Notes under the pieces: generated by a model | What the model was told of the DNA's origin: nothing | Databases searched by the model: none | The model's input: the letters and a program-made list of their open reading frames with translations, nothing else | Translations under genes and position numbers: made by a program | Part shown: positions 1-12,064 of the stretch, one piece after another | Numbering within the stretch: position 1 is the stretch's first letter | Layout: each line of letters opens with the position of its first letter | Assembly: GCF_022201045.2 (NCBI RefSeq) | Contig: NC_068559.1 | Coordinates: 22,823,501-22,887,500 of the forward strand | Reading direction: 5' to 3' | DNA length: 64,000 nucleotides | Origin: Citrus sinensis | Lineage: Eukaryota > Streptophyta > Magnoliopsida > Sapindales > Rutaceae

Positions 1-3000
1 AATTTAGGCGGTTGCCTAAAGTCCCACTATAGATGAAGACCCCTAATTTTATTCTTAAATTATAGTTATTAATTAATTATTTATATTTATTATTATTTTA
101 TAATTATATTTTCCATAAACAAACTACTAAATCCTTACAAAGTCTCCTTTTAACATTTTAATTAACAATTTTAATCCCATTTATTTCCTCCAAATATTTT
201 ATCTAAAACTCTATAAAGGCCACATTTTTTTAAAAAATATTATTCATTAATATCTTTTCCAATAAAAAAAATACATGAAATCTTCATTACTTTGATGAAA
301 AAAACTACTTTCTCTACCCTACCTTTCACTTAAGGAAAAAAAAAAAATCAATTGTTTACTTTCCATTGATCATTGCTACTAAAACCCTCAATTCATCAAA
401 GTTAAAGTTATCAAATTTCATATTTCCATTCTCTTATTAATTAATTATGTTATTCAGTTGTTTTTATTTCTTTCTAAAAATATTTTTGTGTTAACGGGTT
501 TTTTTTTTCCTATAATTGTCTAGCATAATTGTTTGCTTAATTATTCTCGTTTCACTAAAAAAAGATGTGTACTAAAAAAATATGCATCAGGATACAAAAA
601 ATTTCAAAAACAAGAGAAGAATAAAAAAGTTAATTTAATTTTAAAAAGGAGCCATTGATAAAAACCTATTTAAGATCAACTATATCATATGAAGTATTAA
701 ATAGGTTAACTATATTATCTATAGAGAAATATATTTTAGGAGAATTAGAATATCAAATTTAATTAATAATTTTGAATTTCAGAAGCTAGAGAAATTGATT
801 TTAAATAAATAAAATTAATACATATATTTTATCTCAAATTTTTTTAAAAAACCTAATTAAAATAATTTACTTGAAGCCTAAAATATGATTGAGCGGCCCT
901 CCCTCAATGCGTATGAGCGTATGACTCAAAAACTTGGCCTTGGCATTAGTGTCAAGGCAGAATCAATTACAGTGCAGTTGGTAAGATTTTGTTTGTTTGT
1001 TTGTTGTAGTATACTAGTGGGCCTGTTGCAATCGATTGGATCATTTGCTTTGAAAATTTTGCAAAACCGTGTTTACACAGTGAATATATAAAATATTAGG
1101 GTCTAGGTGTTATTTTATTCTATGGGATCCCGTCAATGATATCAATTTCTTTGAACCATATAGGCCAAGGTTCAACCATCCTAATTATTAAATTTATGGC
1201 CTATATACGGCCCTTATACGATTTTCAATAAATTAAACTACAATTTACTGAACATTTGTGTCGTTCGTATATAGTATAATCCCATTATAAAATAACTATA
1301 AGGACCAATTTGATAATGCAGCAACTTAAAAAAATATAAATGATTAAATTGAATAAAATTTATCTAAACATTTATAAGTATGTACATAGATTTTTTTTTT
1401 TTAATCATGTGCATATAATAGTTGACAACTAAAATAAATTTTATATTTTATTAATTTTTTATATATGAAACTATATTAAGTATAAAAGTGATTCTCAAAA
1501 TCAGATTTTGAAAAGTTATTTTTTCCTTACTTTTGAAAATTTAATGTGAGATGAGATAATTGTGCCAAAAGTAATCTTTAAAATTTTTTATCAAATACTA
1601 AAATTAACTTTTATCTTTTTAAAATCACTTTTGAATATCTTAAAAGCAATCCCAAACAGACCCTAATACTAGCAAACAAGTTTTAGATAATATTTGAAGA
1701 GATTTGCTGTAAGTGATATGCCATTCGTTATTTCATAGTTAATAGTTAAAAAAAAAGGTAACTTTATAAGTTATCAAAATTTGCCAATCGATGATGGCCC
1801 GTGCAGATGGTTGCATTCATGACAATCATAGAGATATAAATCAGATTTTATACTTTTACCAGTACATATGAAAATTTATTTCATTAGAGATATTTCTATT
1901 ACGTCGTAGTATCTTCACCATAGAGTTTTTTATATATAGAATTTTTAGGCAAATATAACATTAAATGTCAATCATAATATTTTCTTGAAACTGTCGTATT
2001 ATATATTCTAAGTGTTTCATCTTTTTCATAGAGTTTTCGAAGAAATTATACTTAGCCATATGGTCAATGTGATGGATATATATTTAAAAACTTTGCCGTA
2101 GCATTAGTTTCAACGGGGAGCTATGGCCGTACTTGTGTCTACAATTGTATAATTAAATTGTAGTTTAAGGCATTTGTATTTTTGCTATGTTAGCTAATGT
2201 ATCATACTCGTTTCAGTCCAAAAAAAAGAAAGAAAAAGAAAAAAGAGCTAAGGTATCATATTACAATATTCATGGGATCAGAGGATAGCCTTTGAAATTT
2301 TGTAAAAACCGCGTTACGCGATGAATACATATATTACTTTTTAGTTTTTTTAATTACTTGGATCCCGTCAATGGATAGCAATTAGTTTGATCCATTCCAA
2401 GCCTCAATTAAATATGATATGATGTATGGAGCTAAAGAAAGAAAATCCTAGAAATATATATATACACACTACCAAGCAGCCACAAATCTTTAGCATATGA
2501 TATACGATTGTGTATGCATACGTATCAACATTGCAGGAAAGAGTATACGGCATAAATATTAAATCAAATTTTAGAGTTCTATATGTTAAAAGGAATGAAG
2601 AAACAAACCCAAGAAAAATTTGTTGTTTATTAGTTTTTGCAGTATATATATAGACACACACACACATTTTAGTTAATAAATTAAAGAATAGTAAAATGTA
2701 AGCAACGTAAGCAAAGCAATTAATAAAGAAACAAGTGCCGTGGATTCTAATCTAGAAAGTGAGCAACAACAATAATTAACTTTTCTTTTAATCTGATCAT
2801 GTTTTAATGTGCCGTGGATTCTAATCTAGAAAGTGAGCAACAACAATAACTCAATTCTTGATTGGTAGTTAATAAATAAAAAAAATAAAAAAAGTTAAAT
2901 CTTATCTATATACTATTACTAAAAAACATACGGTAGAAGATCTTTAAAAACTCAGTAACACTCATATCAGGAGGTAATCCTTTTTCTAATATTAAAAGCA

Positions 3001-4246
3001 TAGCCAATAATATAAAACTAGTCCTCTCTTATTAATTACAAGCGAAAATTAGTTAATTTACACAAGAACCAAGTGGATCGACAGCTGACACAGGAGAGCT
3101 TCGCGTCGATATATTTTGCTGATCAATCTTCATTTATGATTTAACCAAGAGAATTTTGGAGGGAATAAAAATATCTGAATATGGAAGCCCCCATCCAGTT
3201 TACATTACAACGACCTGTCGGTTTTTTTTACCCCAATTAATTAATTGCTTCCAATTGGACTTGGAATTGGATTTTGGGTCGGATCTAACCTGGCCCAATA
3301 CTAATAAATTTCGTCAAGTTTTCCATCAGGAAGTTTCACGACCGACAATGAATTTGTATCAACAATCCAACGTAATGTTATCCATGCATGTACAAATTCA
3401 TTGTTGCTCATAAATTTCTATGGCACAAATTCATTTGTGCACACTGTTAAAAAATTCATTACAAATATTTATCCAATCTTGGTTGTTGATGTTTGTTCTT
3501 GATCGAACATTGTTGATTGATCATCTGTCAATTATTACGACAATCAGTTGAATTCGAGGACAGAGTTAGAACGAGCCACCTCTAGCACGCGAAAGATTTT
3601 CTTTCTCCTTTTAAAGGGCCAAAGAATATTTAAAAAAATTCAATACAAATATCTAATATAAATAAGCATTCATTAAGAAAATGAAACAAAAAAAGAAAGT
3701 AAGCTTTTTTTTATAATATACTAATATCTCAATAAAATTTCACACTCCATACCAAACCATATAGTCAAGTAAAGAATTAAAATTATAAAAAATTTCTTAA
3801 AGTTAGCATTACTTCTTTCAAAGAACAGAAACAATCTGCTCTTATTTAATTCTTAAGAGATTTAGGGAATATTATTCTCATGGGTTAAATGTTTAACATT
3901 AATTAGACAGGTTCTGACTCAAAGAAGTTAGATTTTATGATGTATAATTCATTTTAATTGTTACATTTTCAATTTTTTTTTTTGTGCGAGTCGGTTAAGA
4001 TGTGAAAAATTTAAATAAAAAACACAACAAAAATTAATACCATCATCAAACTTGTTTTTTTGTTTTACATTTTTGTAAAATGAAAAATGAAGGGCAGAAA
4101 ATAATATTAAATGCACCTTTAGCTTTAGATATCATCCGCACGGATGTTGGAGGATAACTCCTTCAATTTTTTTTTTAATGGAAATTTAAGATTGCAAGTG
4201 AAGTGAGATGAAAAATTCACTAGATGCACAAGAATGAGATCAGACT
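1..4246. other. AT-rich intergenic region
   Basis: I see no supportable gene here. Reading frames are short and lack codon bias or recognisable motifs. The stretch contains two diverged copies of a segment of about 150 bp (near 1035-1185 and 2268-2405, sharing GGATCCCGTCAATG) and an exact 41-bp direct duplication (starting at 2735 and 2809, offset 74 bp). The first 50 bases resemble the leader of plant hAT-type elements, but no end or target duplication can be shown inside the window. Confidence 0.6.
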
Positions 4247-4255
4247 CAATTTGAG

Positions 4256-4302
4256 GGACATGGCTACCATGCAGGGCATAAAATCCCTGTATGGTGCAGG
4301 GG
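4256..4302 (+). repeat. Left terminal inverted repeat of the MULE
   Basis: It begins GGACATGGCTA immediately after the target duplication CAATTTGAG (4247-4255). It matches the reverse complement of 14007-14056 at 16 of the first 21 positions. Further in, both ends share a CAGGG...CCCTGTAT hairpin and an AGGGG block. An 11-bp perfect palindrome (arms 4314-4324 and 4334-4344, 9-base loop) follows just inside. Confidence 0.88.
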
Positions 4303-4344
4303 CCAAACTTGAGCCGTTGGATTCAGCTTGTTTGAATCCAACGG

Positions 4345-5148
4345 TTGTGGTTTTAATTTAAAAAAAAGAGAAAAAATGAACAAAAACAGGAAAAAAAATA
4401 AGGCAACCGATTGAATCAAAAGCATTTTCTCCTCCCTTCCTCTCTTTCTCCCTCCCTTTCTCCCCCCAGAACATTGAGTAGAACTTTGTCGTTCCCCACA
4501 CTATCACGGTCTCGTTCTTGGTCACTCTCTCACTCCGGCTCACACTCTCGCTCCCGCTCTTGCTCACACTTAGGCTCCTATTCTCGTTGTTGTTGTTGCT
4601 GTTGGTCTTGGCTTTTCTTCCAACTCACACTCACGCCCGAACTTGCTCTCACTTTCGCTCTAGCTCCCGGCTTCGACTTTCACTCTTCTTATCAAGGTTA
4701 CTTAACTTTAAACTTAGCCTTGTATTTGTTAAAATGATTTAGACCTGTAATTTGTTATATTTTGGGAAAACGATTTGTTAATGATATAGTGCAGAAATAT
4801 AATGCTTACATAATATTTGACAAAATGCCACAAAGAACTATAGAACTATTTTTCATCTTTTAAGATAATAGGTTTTTTTTTTTTGTTGACAAAATGCTGT
4901 AGCCGTGTTTTCAAATTTTTTTTATAATAATTCGATGATGAAAAAAATTAGACTTGGCCATTCGAGTGTGGTAGCTTTGTGTGATAGTTTGGCGGATGCA
5001 TTCGTTTGATGCAAGATGCATTTCGATTAATGCCCATCGCACGTGTGAGGTGTGTTTTGGTGTGATAGGCACCGTCGCACCTAACACGTGTGCGAGAGGC
5101 AGTAATTGTTGTTTATTAATTGCTTTCTTGTAGATTTTACAAGAAGAC
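4345..5148. other. Left subterminal region and presumed leader of the ULP1-like gene
   Basis: This MULE segment contains a strongly pyrimidine-rich tract on + (4425-4690, CTCNCN-type repeats) and then AT-rich DNA. It is placed where the promoter and 5' leader of the ULP1-like gene would be expected. The open frames across the pyrimidine tract are low-complexity Ser/Leu/Arg strings and are not taken as genes. Confidence 0.5.
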
Positions 5149-8100
5149 ATGGAATCTGTTGATGGTAAGAGGAAAAAATCGAAAGAAAAATCATTACGGC
5201 AGGAAAAGCAAGCAGTGAAAAAAAAAGCACGGATATATTATTTGTAAGTATAATTTATATGCATTTATGTACCCATTATGTTAAAAGGTTCAATTTTTTT
5301 AATTAATGTAACTTAAAATATTGATCACAGTAAGGCAGAAGCAAAACGACTAAGGCTATTAGGGGTAGAAAATGTGGATAAAAAGGTATGTAGAAAAAAA
5401 AATGACCTGCTGGATATTCAATTTTCTCTTGCCTAAAATGATATGCCACTGATCGTATATATATTATCATTGTTGTAGGTTAGAGCTGATATTGCACAAA
5501 ATTGGAAGAAACTAACCCCTAAGGAGAGGCATCAATGGATGGTTAGTAATATGAATGAGATATCTAGCTCAAATAGTGGTACGAGTAAAAATATTAAGGA
5601 ATCTGATGAGGAGAAGACTGATGGTGGCAACCTTCTATCTCGATGTCGTGTAGCCTCATTCTCCGATGTGGTTTCATCTTTTTCAAGTGACCAACAAGTA
5701 GCAGTGAATGAAACCGGCTTAGGAAGTCTACTTGACCTAAAATGTGGACCTTAAGACAAGAGTTATGTGCAGCACTAATTGAACAATGTGATGTAGGTAG
5801 GCAAAATATAATTCTACATGGGAAAGAATACAATTTAAGCCCTATAATGTTTGCAACTATAATGGGGGTTAGAGATGGAGGCACACGTGTGGACTTAAAT
5901 GACCAAGCAATTGATATAACTAATTTGCGTGTAGTGTATAGTAGTGGAAAAAAAGGCTAATGAATACTTCAACTTCTGATGATGAATTTAAGATAATTTT
6001 TAGTCTTTTTGCGTTGGGAACCATATTATGTCCCACATGTGCAATATACATTAATCCGTTGTATCTTCGTGCACTGAAAGATATAAATTCAATTAGAGAA
6101 AAAAATTGGGCTAGTTGGTGCTTTACATTTTTATGGGAAGGTGTGCAAAAGTTTAAAGACTATAAAGTTAGCTCCGTTAGCGGCTGTGTTCTTTTCTTAA
6201 AGGTTCGTATTTAATTAAGAAAAAATATATTGTTGCTTGTTTCTTGTATTTTGGTTATTTCAATCCATAACATACGTACTTTGCCATTGATGGACAGTTG
6301 TTCTACTTTTCCTCCGTTGTATATGATCGACCTTCTATTGATAGAACAATGTGTTCTATCAGTGCGTGGAATAATGATGAGATTCGACGATTCTTGAAAT
6401 AACAAAAAAATCTTGGTGGCATCAAAAGCAATAAGGTATAAAATACATGCATACTATTTTAATGAAATCAATTACCATATTTTTGGACTAAATTGTTATT
6501 ATTTTATGAATTATTTTAGGTTTCGATGCGTGACCCTGATCGGTTTCATAAGCCTGAACAAGCAGAACCTCCTAGGTGGAACAATGCGAATAATAATGCT
6601 TTTCAGTTACTAATGGAAAGGTTTGGGTCATTCGTCGCCCAAAACAAAAAGTCGTTCCAAACCATTGAACGGAGATTGGAAAACATAGAGAAAATATTGG
6701 GAGAGTTGACATCAAAGTATCACGGAGGATCAAGCAAACAATCAGTTGCTCCCGATCCACCTTCAAATTTGAAAAGTCAAAATCGTACATCTCCGGATGG
6801 AAAAACAATGTCAAAAACTGAAGGGAAAATGATTTTGGTCAATGATTACGACACCGTGGATCGTAGAGTGAAAGCAAGTTTACGAGCCTTTAATGCTATG
6901 CTGGGCTGTATTGGGACTACTGCACATATTAGTGAAACTCTGCTCGATTCATTTCAATTTGATAGAGGACATGATCTCCATCTAACACCAATACCTCGAG
7001 AGGAGGGAGAGATTTGTCTAAGCGATCTTTAATTGTAATTTAGTTTTAATGATAATGAATTAATTTTGACCCTGGACATATATAGAATTTAGCTGAACCA
7101 CTTGACACTAAGCAAGAGTTCCAGACCTCCAGACCTCCACTAGCATGAGCGTACCAGCAACACGACCAGCACAGAACAGAAGGCCGGGACGATACCAACT
7201 CTCTCCTTATGATAAAGTGTCTCGAGGAGCGAATGCTAAGTTTAAAGCTGGTCCTTTCTATGTAAATAACCCCCTTTCTCTTGACCAATTGAAGCTCATT
7301 CAATATGCATTTAATAAAGGTGGTAACGGAAGGTACTTGTGGTTTATAGGGCTTTGTATTTTTTATTCCCCTGTACATATATATTGATTAGCTAACACTT
7401 TATTACTTGTTTATGTTTTCAGCGAAATTATTGTCTCTACTGATGATCAATTTATCTCCAGGCATAATTTCATGAGCCTTTTGCCTAACACGGATCTAAG
7501 TGGAGAGATTTGTAGTGTATTGGCACTCACATCATCGTACTATATGTTTGGATGCCTTATTGCAAAATTAAATACTAAGTTGTCACTTATTGACCACTGT
7601 TTTAGATTCTCACCATGATAGCATATCACCTCACACTATATGAACAGGCTAAACGCAATGATGCACCAATAAACTGGTATTTACTGACAATATATGCAGT
7701 AAGTATCCACCACTATTATTTCTATGTGAATTGAAGTTGTTTATCGATAATAATTTTTCAAACATTGCTCTGTACAAAAAGATTTTTTTCAATACTTGTG
7801 CATTTATTAACATATCACTTGTTTACTTATTGTTCTTTTATAGCAATCAGCACTTATCGTTGGAGCCGACGTTGATGGTTTTGCACAAGTAGCAAGTGTC
7901 AGAAAACCTTTCATGCAAGACTTTCAAAGGTGCCAAAAGGCTACTTTCTACAATCTCAACTGATTACAATTTTACTTTTTGTAAAACATCTTCTATGAGA
8001 AAAATACTTATTTTTGTTTGTTAGATTTATGTTCCAATTATCGATGGTGACTGATTTTTTTTGTTAGATTTATGTTCCAATTAACGATGGTGCTTTTCAT

Positions 8101-8803
8101 TGGTTCCTGTTCATCGTGAATGTCAAAGAAGGCTATGGTGAGGTTTGGGATCCTCTTCCTGATGGTCGAAGTAATCGAAAACGCGAGCAACAAGCTGAAC
8201 GCATAGTATGTTACATGTGTATATGTCATTCATCAATTTGGTGTAGGTTTTTATTATTCATTAATCTAATTTGCCATTTAGATTTGAACTTCGCAGTTAC
8301 ATTCTCTTGATTCCATTTTTCATTCTAAGTTACCTCCAAATGCCAAGCCATCAACACGATTCATTTGGTTCCTTATTCAGTCTGGTGAGGGGGTTCTGAA
8401 ACAACCAAATGGGTTTGATTGTAGAATCTATGTCATCAAATTCATGGAGACTCCAGGGCTCATTCCTAACAAATCATATATGGTAACAATTAAAAATTTT
8501 AATAGAGACATTTTAACTGATTGTCTCCTTATTGTATTGATCAAGTAAAACAACTTATTCCAAAATATTCATCATGCGTAGCATGATTCCCAAGATGTCC
8601 GTGGAAGACTAGCAGTTCAACTTATCGGCTCAGCCTTTAATGAAGCACGAGCTGGATTGCTTGCTCAAGCAAACGTCACATTTGCTGAATATACTACCCA
8701 GGCAAGAGTCATACCGTCTACGCTGAAGGCAAACACATATAGAATAGGTGCGAAAGCTCCTGGGAAAAGTCAGAAAAAAAACCCAAAAAGATTACAATCG
8801 TAA
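5149..8803 (+). pseudogene. ULP1 (peptidase C48)-like gene captured by the MULE, degenerate
   Basis: Spliced blocks encode a basic Lys-rich N terminus (from the ATG at 5149), a middle region typical of plant transposon-borne ULP1 proteins (5480-6400), a coiled segment (6526-7032) and a C-terminal cysteine-protease domain. The catalytic features are visible: His and Asp in HWFLFIVN...VWDPLPD (about 8098-8165), and Gln...Asp-Cys in KQPNGFDCRIYVIKFME (about 8400-8450). The last exon (about 8580-8803) ends in a Lys-rich tail. ULP1 proteases cleave SUMO conjugates; a role in transposition is unproven. Reading is broken by a frame change near 5750, another at the A-run near 5950, a stop near 6399 where an exon should continue, and a likely frame conflict near 7130. 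The Gly usually following the catalytic Cys is Arg. These breaks point to a pseudogene, although unusual splicing could bypass some of them. Confidence 0.75.
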
Positions 8804-9606
8804 ATGTTAGGTCTTCTTCATTGGGTTCGTGTGAAATTCCACATTTTGTTGTAGGTTTAGCTGTGGAAACATAATTGTTCATTTTGTGCACTGACTTTTG
8901 TGGTTTATCACTAACATTGTTCTGATTAGTGTATTCAAATTAGTAAATGTCATGAATACTACTTCGAAGACACGCACTCTATTTGTATAATATATTTTTT
9001 AGGATGACATAACACATATTACAATTGTGACGATTGATTCCCTTCAATATTGCAGGATTTAAAACTATCCAAATATAAGACAAACACATTGGTTAAAAAT
9101 TATCCAAATACATTAAGCATGATGAGAATGATTTTTGTAAACCCATTTGATGATAAAACAGTTGAAAATGATGGCTTTTGGAGTGAGAAAGAGAAAATAT
9201 GAAATAGTTTGAGATAGAGAAAGATATCCGGTTTGCCGAAAGGGCAGGTCGGATTCGGCCAGCCGGTTTTCCGGTTTCGTTCCAGAGCTCTCTGGAACGA
9301 ATCCGGTAAATCGTTTGGCGTGATCCGGTAAGCCGGATTCGTTCCAGAGCTCTGTGGAACGAATCCGGCCTTCCGATTTCGGCCAATTGGTTTGCCGATT
9401 TCGTTCCAGAGCTCTCTTGCTCGAAACTAGCTATCCGGTTTGATAAATCTACACGATAAACGGCTTTGCATGTGATTAGAAGTGGTATATCAGTTTATCT
9501 TTGGAAATATTTTGCATTATAATTAAATACATCGTTAAAAAAAACTTCAATTAAATACATGTCTTTCGAATAGTGAAAAGCTTCAATTAGATACATTACA
9601 TGTTTT
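8804..9606. other. Intergenic junction between the converging MULE genes, with a palindromic island
   Basis: The two genes' 3' ends face this segment. 9230-9440 is GC-rich compared with its surroundings and is built from repeated GTTCCAGAGCTCT and CCGGTTTNCCG motifs. One perfect palindrome has 12-bp arms TTCGTTCCAGAG/CTCTGGAACGAA around CT (9276-9301). A second has arms GGATTCGTTCCA/TGGAACGAATCC (9336-9367). A third, half-palindromic copy lies at about 9399-9417. Such hairpins could act in bidirectional termination or small-RNA production; that is inference. Confidence 0.8.
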
Positions 9607-12064
9607 CTAAGTAGTGAAAATAATTGTCTCCAGGGCACATATCAGAGTGCATGGCGGGATATGGAAGAAATGTGAAGGTATTACTTCCCATCGATGGTGG
9701 CATTGATGAATTATTGCACAAGTGATCTGTGGATTCAGAGCACGGTTGAGAACTACTCCCACATTCATTTTGGGTTCAATTTCATATGAGGCTTCACTGT
9801 TGTAGAATGGAAAATGTTCACTCGAGCTAGCTAATATAGATGTACCCCAACTGTCGTTGTTAGCAACATTGGCTTCGCTACTCCTGCAATTAATCAATTG
9901 TGAATAAAACTTAATACTGAGACCAGAAATGGATCAAACAGTCAAAGACAAACATAAAAACATATTAAATACCTCGCGCTATTACTGGCAATAGGACAGC
10001 TTCTTGCTGTATGGCCAGGTTGTCTACAAACGCTACACTTCCTGTTGTTTGAAGGGAATTTTTTTAATCTTGTCGCAACCTTTTTGTCATGACCACAACT
10101 GGATCTAGTACTATGGATTTTGTTTGTGGATCGTATACAGAACTTTGAGGGCAAGTTCTCTGTCCTCCAAACAGTTCTTGAAATTTTGATGTCAATTGAT
10201 TGATCGCAGCTAAAGCTTCTTTATACGAGTGCTCGTTTTTTGCCGCATAGAAACACATTTTGTTAGTTGCGGTGCTCAAAGAACTGAATCTAGCAACATC
10301 GGAAATCTCACTATCAACTTGTGATCGGGCTAAGCTGCACGATGTATAATCCTTTGCCTTTTTTGTCCACTGATGAAGAATCATATTATCAGGAATATTT
10401 CTAAATTGTTCCACTTTCATGACATGAAACATGTGTCGACATGGGATTCCAGCAGAATCCATCATTTGAAAAGAGCAATCGATTTTGTTAGTGGGTTTAT
10501 TATATACCACTGTCCACTTTATGTCTACGTTCCTAAATTGTGTTAGCGTGTAGTAGTTAGTATCAGTGCAGTTCAAGGCTTCAAACTGAATCAAAGTGGC
10601 TTCTTGACGAATTTCTTCCCTAATCCAATGAAATATTCTAATTGGAAAAACATTTGTAGCATGCTTTTCTAGGCTGCGTAAGTGTGTGGTCAACACAGGA
10701 GTACTAAATTTTGTTTTAAACTCATCTTGGACTTCGGTGGTCCGAATGTTGTGGAGTAAGCGATCAATTTGTAGCACAAATTCATATAATTTTAACATGT
10801 ACTGCAGAAAACGATTGAGATAACAATGAATACTTTTACACCGTTGAGTGCTTCGCATACCAGCAAAAAATGTTCCTTTAAGAAAAGCTTCGGCCCATTT
10901 ATGTCGCTTTGCATACATTTGTTTAACCCAACCATGTTCGTGTAGCTTAAACTCATCAACTAAAGAAAACCACCGCTGGTCAAATTCACCTGCACTCATG
11001 CCTGTCAACATAAGATCACAGAATTTACGAGTGAAGTCTTCATTTTTAATATTTGCTTGTGCATTTTTCTCTAAATGCCAGCAACAAAGATGGTGCGTAG
11101 CTCCAACAAAAACTGTCTTAATTACCTTTGACATTGCTTTATCGCCATCAGTAATCACGGACTTCGGCTTTTGATTACCCATAGCAGACAAAAAAATTTG
11201 GAGTAACCATGTGTATGATTCAACGGTCTCGTCGCCCAATAAGCCAAATCCAAAAACTGTAGTCCTATGATGACGGTTAGTGCCAACAAGGGTCACAAGT
11301 GGTTTTTGATATGCATTAGTTTTGTATGTCGCATCAAACACCAAAACATCACCGAAGCATTCATAATCATACCGTGCCATGTAGTCGGTCCAAAACAAGT
11401 TTCTTAACCTATTTTCATCATCTAATGTGTACTCATGATATAGATCAGGATCATTATCAGATTTTGCCGTGAAATATGCTATAGTTGCCACGGAATCAGT
11501 ATCACCAATTTCAGCACGTCTATCTGCATCTAATATATTTTGTAAATCCTTACGCTTGAACCTGAGATTATGTGAACCCCTAACTTGATCACCCATGTAA
11601 TCCACAACTTGGCATGTCTTCACGCCAACATGCCTCAATGCCTTAGCTTGAGCAAGATCTCCTTCACTAACATGCCGGTGTGAACGAAGGAGATGTACTT
11701 CATTCGGAGAAGTCAACGGATGATTGTGCTCAGTTTTAAATTCTGTCACAGTATACTTGCCACTGGAATTGTCGTAATTCACTCGAAACGATGCTTTACA
11801 ACCCGTACGCGTTATTGGTCGTGGTTCCCGCACTCTATTATCATTTGCCAAATATTTTTCAGCCATATATCCTTCCAAATTACAAACCCACCGACGGATC
11901 ATGGTTTGTCCAGACTTGGAACGACGAAGCTCATTTTTTCTAACACTAAAACCAACCAATCTTAAATAGTTCATGTACCATGCATCTGCATCTTCTACTG
12001 AATCAAACTGAGCTCCAAGTACATTGGTCCAAGGTAACTTAAGATTATCAGAGGATTTACTCAT
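9607..12064 (-). CDS. FAR1/FHY3-Jittery-type MULE transposase, frameshifted near its 3' end
   Basis: The 666-codon main exon (10064-12064, ATG at 12064) has a FAR1 DNA-binding zinc region (about residues 25-115; C61, C89, H113, H115), a MULE DDE core and a SWIM region (about 523-550). D244 (VFDATYK) and D306 (ITDGDKA) are present. The position of the usual Glu in the RSTQRSES-type motif is Lys410 (RSTQRCKS). The SWIM finger shows C530-S-F instead of Cys-x-Cys, followed by C542 and H544. The reading frame then ends at LRQD, while a CCHC knuckle (CSVCRQPGHTARSC) lies just downstream in the -1 frame. This fits a one-base loss in an A-run near 10080. The knuckle exon ends at 9973 and splices in frame to 9883-9607. 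Transposases of this type cut and paste the element in the nucleus; this one is probably inactive. The neighbouring ULP1-like gene converges on it. Confidence 0.88.

Noticed and set aside
1-60. Possible left part of a hAT-type element (GGCGGTTGCCTAAAG...CCCCTAATTTTAT)
   Set aside because: Only resembles leaders of such elements; no terminal repeat, target duplication or transposase could be shown.
885-1091. 68-codon + frame starting MIERPSLNAYERMTQKLGLG
   Set aside because: Short, runs into a low-complexity hydrophobic tail, overlaps one copy of a duplicated non-coding segment, and has no recognisable domain.
4358-4742. Open frames on both strands over the CTCNCN tract
   Set aside because: Low-complexity Ser/Leu/Arg translation caused by pyrimidine repeats, inside the MULE subterminal region.
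10078-10090. Programmed -1 frameshift at the A-run in the transposase
   Set aside because: The heptamer in the zero frame does not fit a canonical X-XXY-YYZ slippery site; a simple deletion explains it better.
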